From the NCBI RefSeq assembly GCF_900142765.1, contig NZ_FRCB01000006.1:186001-250000 (forward strand): a DNA stretch of 64,000 nucleotides, in the 5' to 3' direction. The translations under genes were made by a program, and so were the position numbers. Under the pieces are notes generated by a model, which searched no databases, had not been told where the DNA came from, and saw only the letters and a list, made by a program, of their open reading frames with translations. The stretch's first letter is position 1. Each line of letters starts with the position of its first letter. This stretch comes from Roseovarius litoreus. GTDB lineage: Bacteria; Pseudomonadota; Alphaproteobacteria; Rhodobacterales; Rhodobacteraceae. Positions 34,924 to 46,572 of the stretch are shown in pieces.

Positions 34924-36184
34924 CCCCGCCCGCGCTTTGCCGCGCGCGAAGCTTGATCTTGTCCTCTTCCAGAACCATGGCCTGTTCGGAATAGGCGCGC
35001 GCGCGCTCCGCCATATCTTCAGCGGCGCTGGCAAGATTGGCATCCGGCCCTTCTGCCAGCGTCTGAAGCGCCTGTTGCAGACGGGTGGCCACCTCGACCA
35101 GCGCGGCGCCGTCGCGGGCGGTGCTGGCAAAGGCGCCTTCGATCAGTTGCTCGGGCGAGGTGTCGGGTATGAAAATGCGGGGAAATATCGGCTCTTTGTC
35201 TTCTATGGGAGTTCTTCCCCAATCCCATAAAAGCCGTTCCTGACGCCCGATCACGTCAATGGCGGTGCCCGGGTCATTGATGCCGGGCGACAGCGCGCGC
35301 GAGGCGATTTCCGAAAGCACCAGCAGCCCGTAGGCCGCATCCTGCTCGAACGACCGATAGTCGCCGATCGTCAGGCATTCCTTGACGGTTTCAAGTGCCT
35401 TGCCCGAAAGGCCGCTGGCATAGGCGACCGGAGTTCCCTGCAGCACGAAGCGGCCGGGCGGGGCATGGACATAGAGCCGCGCATCCTTGTCTTGCAGGAT
35501 CGCGCTCATGCGGCGCAGGTCGATGAATTGCAGATAGCCCGAGCGCGGCGCCGGGACCGGCACGACGTCTTGGGGCATGACCGTCTCGGGCGTGAGCGCA
35601 TTGGCGCGAAGCGCGGGTGTCTGCCGTGCCAGCATCAGGCTGGCCCGCGCCTGGCGTTCGGTGTCGTGCAAGGTCTTGTCCATGCTGCCCAGATCGCTGA
35701 GATGGTCGATCCAGCGCAGCATCGCCAGAATGACCAGAATGACCACCACGACCGTCACGGCCAGAACCGCGACCGACGCACCGGGCGCGTGAAGTTTTGC
35801 CTTGAACAGGATGATCGAGCTGAGCGCATAGACGAAGGCGCCGATGAACGTCGCCAGCACCGTTTGCGTGGTCGTATCGGCCAGAAGGATGCGATGCGCG
35901 CGCGGGGTGGCCTGTGCGGCGGCGGCGTTATGCGCGGTGACCATCACATTGAGTGAAAACGTGCTGACCGCCAGCATCCCCGAGGCAAGGATCGTCAGGA
36001 TCGGCATCACCGCATCCGGCGTGAAGCGTTCGCGCAGCACCTCGGGGATCAGGCTGTCCAGCAGCATCGCCGCCATCGAGGCCACCACGGCAAGACAGGC
36101 CATCAAGGTCACACGGACCCACAGCATCCGGCTGATCCGCAGGATCACAAGCAGCGTCTTGGAGATTGTCTTGGTGTTCGCCAT
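34913..36184 (-). CDS. DUF2254 family membrane protein
   Basis: A 423-residue protein with four membrane helices in the first 165 residues, then a soluble domain (SGYLQFIDLRRMSAIL, YVHAPPGRFVLQGTPVAY, SRALSPGINDPGTAIDVI) diagnostic of DUF2254. The C-terminal 80 residues are helical and charged. Function is unknown across the family; the overall plan resembles a small channel or stress sensor. Monocistronic, convergent with gltX. Confidence 0.88.
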   Translation of the reverse strand: MANTKTISKTLLVILRISRMLWVRVTLMACLAVVASMAAMLLDSLIPEVLRERFTPDAVMPILTILASGMLAVSTFSLNVMVTAHNAAAAQATPRAHRILLADTTTQTVLATFIGAFVYALSSIILFKAKLHAPGASVAVLAVTVVVVILVILAMLRWIDHLSDLGSMDKTLHDTERQARASLMLARQTPALRANALTPETVMPQDVVPVPAPRSGYLQFIDLRRMSAILQDKDARLYVHAPPGRFVLQGTPVAYASGLSGKALETVKECLTIGDYRSFEQDAAYGLLVLSEIASRALSPGINDPGTAIDVIGRQERLLWDWGRTPIEDKEPIFPRIFIPDTSPEQLIEGAFASTARDGAALVEVATRLQQALQTLAEGPDANLASAAEDMAERARAYSEQAMVLEEDKIKLRARQSAGGVNP

Positions 36185-36259
36185 TTTGGACCTTTCAGAC
36201 GCAAATCATGCGCCATGCGCGGACCACAGTCCACCGCGCAGTCCACCGCCCGCCGGCGG

Positions 36260-36829
36260 CTAACGGCGAAGAATGCGGATATCCCTCTCGCGCAACTGAG
36301 TGTCGACGAAGCCGTATTCGTCGAGGCTGAGGCGGCGGTGACGTGGATAGACGGGATCGCTGCGATCGTCCAAAACCGGGGTTTGCTGCCAGCCTCCCGT
36401 CGTGTCGAAAAAGCGTCGGGCGCCGTCTTCTCCGAATTCCCGCAGATAGCCCTGAACGACCACATCGATATAGCTCAAGAGGGCAGGGTGCGTTTCGGTC
36501 GGCACGGCATGGCGGCCCTCGGGGATCGCGTAGACCGCGATATCGGGACTGTGGGTAAGAGCATGGGTGACCTGATGCGCGGCGGCGACCCTGTCATAGG
36601 CCCGCTCGCGCGCGTCGAGGGCCGCCCAATCCTGTCCGGGAACAGCGGCGATCAGCCCGTCGATGCGGGATGTCTCGTCCGGGATGACCGTGAGATAGGC
36701 CACCTTTCTGAGCGAGGTATGCCGCCACACGCGGCGCCATCCGCTGAGCTGTGCGGCATGCGCTTCTTTGAAGTCATGCGTGTCGCGGTTCACCAGGCTG
36801 CCATATCCGAAGAAATATGCATGTCCCAT
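36260..36829 (-). CDS. Gamma-glutamylcyclotransferase family protein
   Basis: A 189-residue enzyme of the GGCT/ChaC-like fold. The N-terminal YFFGYGSLVNRDTHDF has the YGSL substrate loop, and the acidic residue expected for catalysis is in LDARERAYDRV. Family members release 5-oxoproline from gamma-glutamyl peptides such as glutathione. The start at 36829 puts the fold directly at the N-terminus; the long upstream frame is antisense to the Rrf2 gene. Divergent from that regulator (93 bases), which may control it. Confidence 0.85.
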   Translation of the reverse strand: MGHAYFFGYGSLVNRDTHDFKEAHAAQLSGWRRVWRHTSLRKVAYLTVIPDETSRIDGLIAAVPGQDWAALDARERAYDRVAAAHQVTHALTHSPDIAVYAIPEGRHAVPTETHPALLSYIDVVVQGYLREFGEDGARRFFDTTGGWQQTPVLDDRSDPVYPRHRRLSLDEYGFVDTQLRERDIRILRR

Positions 36830-36839
36830 GTATATTTTC
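36812..36839. promoter_or_regulatory. Imperfect inverted repeat at the cyclotransferase start
   Basis: GAAATATGCAT (36812-36822) and ATGTATATTTTC (36828-36839) form an imperfect AT-rich palindrome reminiscent of NsrR sites (AAATATGCAT half-sites). It covers the start codon of the cyclotransferase gene. Assignment to the adjacent Rrf2 regulator is inferred. Confidence 0.35.
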
Positions 36840-36922
36840 CTGTACCGCTTGATCTGCATCATGTCCTGCTGCCGTGTTTGACCGCAGGATGGATTGAATT
36901 CAAGCAAAGGGTCACAAACGGA

Positions 36923-37375
36923 ATGCGCATCACGAAACGCACGAATATCGCCATTCGCGTTCTCATGTTCTGTGGCGCCAATATCGACCGGCTGGTCACC
37001 AAATCCGAGATCGCGGCGCGCTGCAACACGTCCGAAAGTCACTTGGCGCAAGTCATCAATCGTCTGGCGCAGCTTGATTTTCTGCACACCCAACGTGGTC
37101 GTAGTGGCGGGATTGCCTTGGCCCGTCCGATGGACGAGATCATCATTGGGGATGTGTTCCGCCAGCTCGAATCGAACGTTCCTATCGCCGAGTGCTTTGC
37201 CGATGTGGACAATACCTGTCCGCTGGTCACCGCCTGCCGTTTGCGGCACGCCATCGCTGACGCGGCAGAGGCGTTTTATGCGCATCTCGACAAAATTACG
37301 CTGGATGTGCTGGTTTGTGACAACGTCGCGCTGCTGGATATTTTCATGCCGGGGCGCTGCGTGAAACAGGCTTGA
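36923..37375 (+). CDS. nsrR: Rrf2 family regulator, NsrR-like
   Basis: A 150-residue Rrf2 protein. The winged helix is VTKSEIAARCNTSESHLAQV and the wing is LHTQRGRSGGIAL. Three cysteines, C-x7-C-x5-C in AECFADVDNTCPLVTACRL, form the Fe-S ligand set seen in NsrR, so it likely senses nitric oxide with a 4Fe-4S cluster. The start at 36923 matches the MRITKRTN N-terminus of NsrR. Neighbours are not nitrosative-stress genes, so the symbol is by sequence only. Confidence 0.82.
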   Translation: MRITKRTNIAIRVLMFCGANIDRLVTKSEIAARCNTSESHLAQVINRLAQLDFLHTQRGRSGGIALARPMDEIIIGDVFRQLESNVPIAECFADVDNTCPLVTACRLRHAIADAAEAFYAHLDKITLDVLVCDNVALLDIFMPGRCVKQA

Positions 37376-37410
37376 AGTCGCCGATTTCGTATACTAGCTT
37401 GCCGCCATAT

Positions 37411-37566
37411 CGTATCGGGAGAACCGGCCAGTCCGGTGCCGAAGGAGCAACCGCCCCGGAAACTCTCAGGCCCAAGGGACCGATGCGATTTCAGAACTCT
37501 GGAGAGTGGTGCCTTCGCGGCGCCCGCCGAAGGGATAGCGATCTCAGGCCAAAGGACAGAGGGGGC
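37411..37566 (+). promoter_or_regulatory. Tandem glycine riboswitch upstream of gcvT
   Basis: Two consecutive aptamers. The first (about 37413-37485) contains GGGAGAACC, GCCGAAGGAGCAA and CTCTCAGGCCCAAGGGACC; the second (about 37495-37565) has CTCTGGAGAG, GCCGAAGGGATAGCG, ATCTCAGGCCAAAGGACAGA. These are the glycine riboswitch core sequences. It should turn on gcvTHP when glycine is high. A TATACT box at 37390-37395 may be the -10 of its promoter. Confidence 0.93.
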
Positions 37567-37648
37567 ATCAAGGCGCGACCAACAGGGTCGTGCAGAGATG
37601 CCGGCTGGATTCATCCGAACTCAACTGGCGCCATTTGGATGAGGCCCG

Positions 37649-38776
37649 ATGAGCGATACGCTGCGCAAGACCCCGCTTTATGACCTGCATGTCGAATTGG
37701 GGGCCAAGATGGTGCCCTTCGCGGGATACGAGATGCCGGTCCAGTTTCCGGCCGGGGTGATGAAGGAACATCTTCAGACACGTGCGGCCGCGGGCCTGTT
37801 CGACGTCAGCCATATGGGGCAGGTCATTGTTCGTTCCGCCCAAGGCTATGACGAGGCGGCCCTTGCGCTTGAAACGCTCGTGCCGGTGGATTTGGCCGGC
37901 TTGCCCGAGGGGCGGCAACGATATGGTTTTTTCACCAACGATCAGGGCGGCATTCTGGATGACCTGATGCTGGCCAATCGCGGCGACCATCTGTTTGTCG
38001 TGGTGAACGCCGCCTGCAAGGCGGCTGACATCGCTCATATGCAGAACGGACTGCCCGGCTGCACGGTCGAAGAGATTTCCGACCGCGCCTTGCTGGCACT
38101 GCAGGGGCCGCAGGCCGAAGAGGTTCTGGCGGGCATTCTGCCCGGCGTGCGGGATATGCGCTTCATGGACGTGGCCGTTTTTGAAAGCTCTTTCGGGGCA
38201 CTTTGGGTGTCGCGCTCGGGCTATACCGGAGAGGACGGTTTCGAGATTTCGGTCGAGACCGCGCGGGCCGAGGAACTGGCGCGTGCCTTGCTGGCCCACG
38301 ACGCGGTAGAGCCGATCGGTCTTGGGGCGCGTGACAGCCTTCGGCTGGAAGCCGGGCTTTGCCTTTATGGTCACGACATCGACGAGACGACCACCCCGAT
38401 CGAGGCGGCTCTTGGCTGGGCCATCCAGAAGGTGCGCCGCCGCGGTGGGACCCGCGAGGGTGGGTTCCCCGGCGCCGCTGTGATTCTCGATCAATTGGAA
38501 AGCGGCGCGCCACGACAGAGGGTGGGGCTGCGACCCGAAGGCCGCGCACCGATGCGCGAAGGGACGGAGCTGTTCGAAACGCAGGGCGCTGGCACAGCTG
38601 TCGGCCGCGTCACATCGGGTGCCTTCGGTCCGACCATCGGCGCGCCAATGTCGATGGGATACGTGCCGGCGGCGCTGGCCAGTCCCGGCACCGGCCTGCA
38701 TGGCGATGTCAGGGGCAAACACATGCCGGTGACAGTGGCCAAGCTGCCCTTCACACCCGCCAATTTCAAACGCTGA
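37649..38776 (+). CDS. gcvT: Glycine cleavage system aminomethyltransferase GcvT
   Basis: A 375-residue T-protein that transfers the aminomethyl carbon from lipoylated GcvH to tetrahydrofolate, releasing ammonia. N-terminal [22 protein letters not shown] and [10 protein letters not shown] with folate-site Asp are typical, as are the [13 protein letters not shown] and [18 protein letters not shown] segments. It heads gcvT-gcvH-gcvP, under the glycine riboswitch 80 bases upstream. Confidence 0.96.
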   Translation: MSDTLRKTPLYDLHVELGAKMVPFAGYEMPVQFPAGVMKEHLQTRAAAGLFDVSHMGQVIVRSAQGYDEAALALETLVPVDLAGLPEGRQRYGFFTNDQGGILDDLMLANRGDHLFVVVNAACKAADIAHMQNGLPGCTVEEISDRALLALQGPQAEEVLAGILPGVRDMRFMDVAVFESSFGALWVSRSGYTGEDGFEISVETARAEELARALLAHDAVEPIGLGARDSLRLEAGLCLYGHDIDETTTPIEAALGWAIQKVRRRGGTREGGFPGAAVILDQLESGAPRQRVGLRPEGRAPMREGTELFETQGAGTAVGRVTSGAFGPTIGAPMSMGYVPAALASPGTGLHGDVRGKHMPVTVAKLPFTPANFKR

Positions 38777-38795
38777 AACTCAGGGAGAGCGAGAG

Positions 38796-39158
38796 ATGAA
38801 ATTCACCGAAGAACACGAATGGTTGCGCAACGACGAGGATGACGTGATCGTTGTCGGCATCACCGAACATGCCAGCGAGCAGTTGGGCGATGTGGTGTTC
38901 GTGGAACTGCCCGAGATCGGCACCATGGTGGCCAAGGGCGATGAGATCGTCGTGATCGAAAGCGTCAAGGCGGCCAGCGATATCCTTGCCCCGATCGATG
39001 GCGAGATCGTCGAGATCAACGAGGCGCTGATCGACGATCCGGCCAAGGTGAATTCCGATCCGCTTGGGGATGCGTGGTTCTTCAAGATCAAGGCCACCGA
39101 TCCGTCCCAGATGGACGAGTACATGGACGAAGACGCCTATCAGTCGTTCATCGGCTGA
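38796..39158 (+). CDS. gcvH: Glycine cleavage system H protein
   Basis: A 120-residue lipoyl carrier. Motif [12 protein letters not shown] has the lipoylated Lys (about residue 60), and the C-terminal [13 protein letters not shown] is characteristic. It shuttles the aminomethyl group between P, T and L proteins. Good ribosome-binding site GGGAGAGCGAGAG. Followed by an 85-base gap to gcvP with a UUCG-loop hairpin. Confidence 0.96.
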   Translation: MKFTEEHEWLRNDEDDVIVVGITEHASEQLGDVVFVELPEIGTMVAKGDEIVVIESVKAASDILAPIDGEIVEINEALIDDPAKVNSDPLGDAWFFKIKATDPSQMDEYMDEDAYQSFIG

Positions 39159-39163
39159 CCGCA

Positions 39164-39179
39164 GCCGCCTTCGGGCGGC
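39164..39179 (+). other. UUCG-tetraloop hairpin between gcvH and gcvP
   Basis: GCCGCC-TTCG-GGCGGC: six GC pairs closed by a very stable TTCG loop, five bases after the gcvH stop. No T tract, so it is more likely an mRNA-stability element than a terminator. Confidence 0.6.
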
Positions 39180-39243
39180 ACCATTCCGACCAGGGTGAGG
39201 CACAGGCGGCAGGCCGGCCTTTATCCGTGACAGCACGAGGGAC

Positions 39244-42096
<2,853 letters not shown>

Positions 42097-42111
42097 GCGG
42101 TGTCTGACGAT

Positions 42112-42137
42112 GTCGGTGGCCCGTTAGGGCCGCCGAC
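42112..42137 (+). terminator. Hairpin after gcvP
   Basis: An 11-base-pair stem (42112-42122 with 42127-42137, one G-U pair), four-base loop, 15 bases after gcvP. No T tract follows, so factor-independent action is uncertain. Confidence 0.5.
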
Positions 42138-42217
42138 TGATCAGTCCTGAATTTGAACTGTATCCCGCGGTTGGATCGGGGCTGATCGTGCTCTGCCCCA
42201 GAACGACGGTTAAGACG

Positions 42218-44737
42218 TTATTCGCGTGAACGAAGAATACGCGCAGGACGCGCCTGCATTGGGGCCCACGCAAAGCCCAGACCTGCCAGAAGGCTGACCA
42301 TCGCACCCCCTGTCACGATCAGCAGGGCCGAGGTCCAGGCAATCTCGAAATCGGTATCCATGATGAAATGGCTCACCGCCCAACCTCCGGTAATCCCCGC
42401 CGCAAGTGCCACGATCCCCGCTGCTGCCCCCAGAAGCGACGCGCGTAAGGCAAGGCTCGCCAAGATCTGCGCGCGGGACGCGCCGATGATTTTCAGGATC
42501 GCCGCCTCTCGGGTGCGAGCGGTCTGGTCTGCGGCGGCAGCGCCGATCAGCACAAGAAAGCCGGTCAACAAGGTGGCCGCTGCCCCCCATGCGGTGGCCG
42601 AGGCCAGCCCCGCCAGAAGGTCCGACACCTGATCGATCGCATCGCGCACCCGGATCGCCGTGATGTTGGGAAATTTGCCCGAGAGGTCATTGAGGATCGC
42701 AGCTTCGGCCGGCGCTTCGGCATAGACCGTTGAGATGAAGGTATGCGGTGCGCCGGCGATCGCTGCGGGGTTGAGCAGCATGACGAAGCCCATGCCGGCG
42801 GTCGAGAAATCCACTTCACGAAGGGATGTGATCGTGGCGGTGATGTCCCGGCCCAGGATGTTGAGCGTCAGAACGTCGCCCAGAACCAGCCCCATTTCCT
42901 CGGCCTCTTCTGCCGCAAAGCTGATCTGCGGTGGTCCGTCATAATCCGCGCCCCACCATTCGCCATCGGTGATGGTGGTGCGGTCCGGCACAGCGGCGGC
43001 ATAGCTGATGCCGCGATCGCCCTGCACGACCCAGTGATCGCCCGCCACCTCTTCGGCTGGACGGCCATTGATCTGGGTCAGGATGCCCCGCAGCATCGGG
43101 GCCGAGTCGATCCGGCTGACCTCGGGATCGTTTTCCAGCCGTTCCAGAAAGCCGGGCATCTGATCCTTTTGGATATCGACGAAAAAATAGGAGGGCGCCC
43201 GCTCGGGCAGGTCACGCGAAATGGCGCTGCGCAGGTTCTGGTCGATCTGTCCGACAGCCGCCAGCACCGAAAGGCCCAAGCCTAGGGACAGCACCACCGG
43301 CCCTGCCGTGGTGCCCGGTCCGCCGATCGCGGCCAGTGCCCAGCCAAGCGAGGGCCGCCCGCGAATGACCGGTTTCAGCAGTCGGGCAAGCTGTTTGATC
43401 CCGATTGCCGCCAAGCTCAGAAGCGCCAGTGACCCCACGATCCCGCCCGCTGTCCAAAGCGACAGCCGCGCATCCCCGGAAAACCATATTGCTGCCGAAA
43501 GAAGGGCCATGACCAACACGGCAATCGCCACCAGATATGGCCATCGGGGCAGAATGCGCCCCGTTTCCATAGCATCACGAAAGAGCGTGGCCGCCCGAAT
43601 ATCCTGCGCGCGGGCCAGCGGCCAGAGCGTGAAGATCAAAACCGTCAGCGCACTGTAGAGCACCGCCTCGGAGATAGGTCCGGGGTAGGCGCCGAAAACG
43701 GCGGGCACCGGCAGACGGGCTTCGATCAGGGGTGACAGCAAGACCGGAATGCCGACACCAAGCATCAGGCCAACCGCCAGCCCAAGACAGGCCAGAACGC
43801 CGATCTGGAAAAAGTAGGTCAGAAAGATCGTTTGCCGGTCGGCGCCAAGTGTGCGCAGCGTTGCGATGGTTTCGGTTTTCGTGGCCAGATACGCCCTGAG
43901 CGCTGCCGATATTCCGACGCCACCTACCGCGAGGCCCGACAGGCCCACAAGGATCAGAAACGCGCCAAGCCGATTGACGAACTCTTCCACGCGCGGCGCG
44001 CCGTTGCGCGCGTCGCGCCAGCGCAGGCCGCTATCGGGAAAGGCCGCTTCCGCCTCGGCGCCGATGGCGTCCAGATTTGCCCCGACTGGCAGATCGAGAC
44101 GATACTCGGTCGAAAAAAGCGATCCCGGCGCCAAGAGCCCGGAGGCGCCAAGTGCCTCGGTGCGCACGATGGTCCGTGGCCCAAGGGTGAAGCCTCCGGC
44201 AGCGTTATCCGGCTCGCGCAGGATTTCTGCGGATAGAATGAAATCCTGAGTGCCGAGCTTGAAAATGTCGCCCGGTTCCAGCCCCAGCTTGTTGGTCAAA
44301 ATGGGATGCATGACCGCACCGGGCAATCCGTCGCGCCCATCCAAAGCCTGCGCGAGAGGCATGTCGGGCTGCAATTCCACGCTCCCAAGCAGAGGATAGG
44401 CCGCATCGACGGATTTGATCTGGGTAAGGCCGCGTTCGCCATCCGGTGCTATGGCCATCGAGCGGAAATCTGCGATCTCGGACACCGCATCGGCTGTTTC
44501 GTCCATCCAGGCGCGTTCGGCGTCGGTGGCGAAACGATAGGTCAACTCGATCGACGCATCCCCGCCCAGAAGCGTGGCGCCTTCCCGCCCAAGTCCAACG
44601 GTGATGCTTTCGCGGACTGTTCCAACAGCGGCAATCGCCGCAACGCCAAGGATGACGCAGCCCAGGAAAATGCGAAATCCCCGCAGGCCGCCGCGCAGCT
44701 CCCGCCGGGCAAATCGCGCCGCAGTGACAAGGCTCAT
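42218..44737 (-). CDS. ABC transporter permease, YbbP/FtsX-type
   Basis: An 839-residue permease with two FtsX-like halves. An N-terminal helix (FLGCVILGVAAIAAVGTV) and a long periplasmic domain precede three helices; an internal pair of helices and a second periplasmic domain precede three C-terminal helices. This is the YbbP/LolC-like layout of type VII ABC systems that act mechanically or extract lipids rather than import solutes. It overlaps the ATPase gene upstream by 4 bases. With the divergent esterase it recreates the ybbA-ybbP/tesA neighbourhood of many proteobacteria. Confidence 0.9.
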   Translation of the reverse strand: MSLVTAARFARRELRGGLRGFRIFLGCVILGVAAIAAVGTVRESITVGLGREGATLLGGDASIELTYRFATDAERAWMDETADAVSEIADFRSMAIAPDGERGLTQIKSVDAAYPLLGSVELQPDMPLAQALDGRDGLPGAVMHPILTNKLGLEPGDIFKLGTQDFILSAEILREPDNAAGGFTLGPRTIVRTEALGASGLLAPGSLFSTEYRLDLPVGANLDAIGAEAEAAFPDSGLRWRDARNGAPRVEEFVNRLGAFLILVGLSGLAVGGVGISAALRAYLATKTETIATLRTLGADRQTIFLTYFFQIGVLACLGLAVGLMLGVGIPVLLSPLIEARLPVPAVFGAYPGPISEAVLYSALTVLIFTLWPLARAQDIRAATLFRDAMETGRILPRWPYLVAIAVLVMALLSAAIWFSGDARLSLWTAGGIVGSLALLSLAAIGIKQLARLLKPVIRGRPSLGWALAAIGGPGTTAGPVVLSLGLGLSVLAAVGQIDQNLRSAISRDLPERAPSYFFVDIQKDQMPGFLERLENDPEVSRIDSAPMLRGILTQINGRPAEEVAGDHWVVQGDRGISYAAAVPDRTTITDGEWWGADYDGPPQISFAAEEAEEMGLVLGDVLTLNILGRDITATITSLREVDFSTAGMGFVMLLNPAAIAGAPHTFISTVYAEAPAEAAILNDLSGKFPNITAIRVRDAIDQVSDLLAGLASATAWGAAATLLTGFLVLIGAAAADQTARTREAAILKIIGASRAQILASLALRASLLGAAAGIVALAAGITGGWAVSHFIMDTDFEIAWTSALLIVTGGAMVSLLAGLGFAWAPMQARPARILRSRE

Positions 44738-45423
44738 GCGGGAACTCCGGCGCTTTCCGAAAGCCTGCCATCCACCAACTCCACAACCCTGTCACAGCGC
44801 GCAGCCAGATCCGGGGCATGGGTCACAAGGATCATGGTTGCACCATGACGGCGGCTTAGATCGAACAAAAGTTCAATGATTGACGCACCCGTGGCCCCGT
44901 CAAGATTGCCCGTCGGCTCGTCAGCAAGCACGATATCGGGCCGTGGGGCCGCGGCGCGGGCAAGCGCCACGCGCTGCTGCTCGCCACCAGAGAGTTGCGA
45001 GGGGTAATGCTCGGCACGACCGGCGAGCCCGACAGCGGCCAATTCCTCGGCGGCGCGCTCATAGGCATCCGCCCGCCCGGCCAGTTCCAGCGGGGCGGCC
45101 ACATTTTCCAGCGCCGTCATCGTCGGGATCAGGTGAAAGGACTGGAACACCACTCCGAAATGATCCCGGCGCAGGCGGGCCAGTTGATCCTCGTTCATGT
45201 TAGACAGGTCGTGGCCAAGTGCGGTGATCCGCCCTGAACTCGCCCGTTCAAGCCCACCCATCAGCATCAACAGCGAAGATTTGCCGGACCCCGATGGCCC
45301 CACCAATCCCAGTGTCTCACCCTTATGGACATCCAGGGAGATCCCGTGGAGTATCTGGACAAGCCCCGCGTTGCCTTGCAGCGACAGCGTGGCATCCTTG
45401 AGGGAAATAACAGGATCGGTCAT
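44734..45423 (-). CDS. ABC transporter ATPase, YbbA/LolD-type
   Basis: A 229-residue MacB/LolD-class ATPase: Walker A GPSGSGKSS, Q-loop FQSFHLIPTM, signature LSGGEQQRVALARA, Walker B IVLADEPTGNLD, switch His in VTHAPDLA. All functional motifs are intact. The ATG at 45423 gives the usual family length; the longer frame would overlap the divergent gene. Drives the adjacent YbbP-type permease. Confidence 0.92.
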   Translation of the reverse strand: MTDPVISLKDATLSLQGNAGLVQILHGISLDVHKGETLGLVGPSGSGKSSLLMLMGGLERASSGRITALGHDLSNMNEDQLARLRRDHFGVVFQSFHLIPTMTALENVAAPLELAGRADAYERAAEELAAVGLAGRAEHYPSQLSGGEQQRVALARAAAPRPDIVLADEPTGNLDGATGASIIELLFDLSRRHGATMILVTHAPDLAARCDRVVELVDGRLSESAGVPA

Positions 45424-45472
45424 GGGTTTCAGCCTGATTGCAAACGACTTTTTTGAATATGGTGTGTGGTCT

Positions 45473-46099
45473 ATGCGCGGCAAGGTTGCGACCATGTTTC
45501 TTTTGGTCGCAACACCCGTGATGGCCGAGGATGTCACGGTGCTGGCCTTTGGCGACAGCCTGACACAAGGCTACGGCCTGCCCGAAGCGCAAGGGCTGGT
45601 GCCGCAGCTTGATGCCTGGCTCGCGGCCAACGGGGTTCAGGTTGACCTGATCAATGCAGGTGTATCGGGGGATACGACCGCCGGTGGGGCCGCGCGCGTG
45701 GATTGGAGTCTGACGCCCGAAGTGGACGCGATGATCGTGACGCTCGGCGGCAATGATTTGCTGCGCGGTCTGGATCCTTCAGATGCTCGGAGCAACCTGC
45801 GTGCGATACTAGAGACGGCTCGCTCTCGTGATGTCGAGGTTCTTTTGGTGGGCATGAAGGCACCGGGCAATTACGGCGCCGAGTACAAGACCTCATTCGA
45901 CAGCATCTATCCCGATCTGGCGCAGGAATTCGGCACGCTTTATTTCGAGAATTTCTTTGCCGGTCTGGGTCAGGATGATCCGGCGCAAGCCCGCCGTTAT
46001 TTCCAGCCCGATGGAATCCATCCAAATTCCGAAGGTGTCGAGCGGATCGTGGAGGTGCTTGGACCTGCTGTTGTCGATCTGGTCCAGCGGGTTGAGTGA
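45473..46099 (+). CDS. SGNH esterase/lysophospholipase TesA-type
   Basis: A 208-residue exported hydrolase. After a short signal peptide (MFLLVATPVMA) come block I FGDSLTQGYGLP (catalytic Ser), block III GGNDLLRG (oxyanion Asn) and block V DGIHPN (Asp and His). It matches E. coli TesA, a periplasmic multifunctional esterase acting on acyl-CoA, lysophospholipid and arylesters. ATG 45473 is 49 bases from the divergent ATPase start; an earlier in-frame ATG (45425) would give an odd, longer N-terminus. Confidence 0.88.
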   Translation: MRGKVATMFLLVATPVMAEDVTVLAFGDSLTQGYGLPEAQGLVPQLDAWLAANGVQVDLINAGVSGDTTAGGAARVDWSLTPEVDAMIVTLGGNDLLRGLDPSDARSNLRAILETARSRDVEVLLVGMKAPGNYGAEYKTSFDSIYPDLAQEFGTLYFENFFAGLGQDDPAQARRYFQPDGIHPNSEGVERIVEVLGPAVVDLVQRVE

Positions 46100-46110
46100 A
46101 CTGCGGACAT

Positions 46111-46138
46111 AAAAAAACGGGCCCTGCCGGGGGCCCGT
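46111..46138 (-). terminator. Intrinsic terminator of the first cold-shock gene
   Basis: ACGGGCCC (46117-46124) pairs with GGGCCCGT (46131-46138), six-base loop; on the minus strand it is followed by seven T. It could also terminate tesA from the other side, though no T run follows on that strand. Confidence 0.85.
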
Positions 46139-46163
46139 CCCATGTTCTTGTGCGCGCGGCGGT

Positions 46164-46370
46164 TCAGGCCAGAGCGATGTTCGCCGCGGATTCGCGGCCG
46201 TCGCGGCCTGCTTCGATGTCGAAGGTCACTTTCTGATTGTCTGCAAGACCAGTCAGACCAGCGCGTTCCACTGCCGAGATATGCACGAAGACGTCCTTGC
46301 CGCCACCTTCAGGCGCAATGAAGCCGTAGCCTTTGGTGGTGTTGAACCATTTGACGGTGCCGTTGGCCAT
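46164..46370 (-). CDS. Cold-shock protein CspA family, copy 1
   Basis: A 68-residue OB-fold protein; RNP1 KGYGFIA and RNP2 VFVHIS are intact. It binds single-stranded RNA or DNA as an RNA chaperone. The 5' leader contains a hairpin shared with copy 2 at 48142 at identical spacing, and AGGAG precedes the start codon. The two proteins differ at about a dozen positions. Confidence 0.95.
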   Translation of the reverse strand: MANGTVKWFNTTKGYGFIAPEGGGKDVFVHISAVERAGLTGLADNQKVTFDIEAGRDGRESAANIALA

Positions 46371-46391
46371 CCGTTTTCTCCTTTTGATGTC

Positions 46392-46420
46392 GCTGCCCGC
46401 TTCAGTGCGGCAGCCCGGCG
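46392..46420 (-). promoter_or_regulatory. Conserved csp leader hairpin, copy 1
   Basis: On the minus strand CGCCGGGCTGCCGC is followed, six bases later, by GCGGGCAG, giving CTGCC/GGCAG plus GC/GC with a bulge. It ends 21 bases before the csp start codon, exactly as in copy 2. Loop bases differ and one closing pair changes C-G to T-G, so the stem is preserved. Confidence 0.6.
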
Positions 46421-46534
46421 CAGTCAGAGCAAGATCGAGTGACAGCGCCGTGGTCGGAGCAGATGGTCGATAGAGGTAACGTCGCGGTAGGCAATATGGA
46501 ACTGGCCTTGGCCCTCTTCAAGAGAAAATAAACC

Positions 46535-46565
46535 AAAAAAAGTGATGGGGCCTTGCGCCCATCAC
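46535..46565 (-). terminator. Intrinsic terminator of the L,D-transpeptidase gene
   Basis: GTGATGGG (46542-46549) pairs with CCCATCAC (46558-46565), eight-base loop, followed on the minus strand by TTTTTTT. It begins 8 bases after the stop of the gene. Confidence 0.9.
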
Positions 46566-46572
46566 CCAATGC

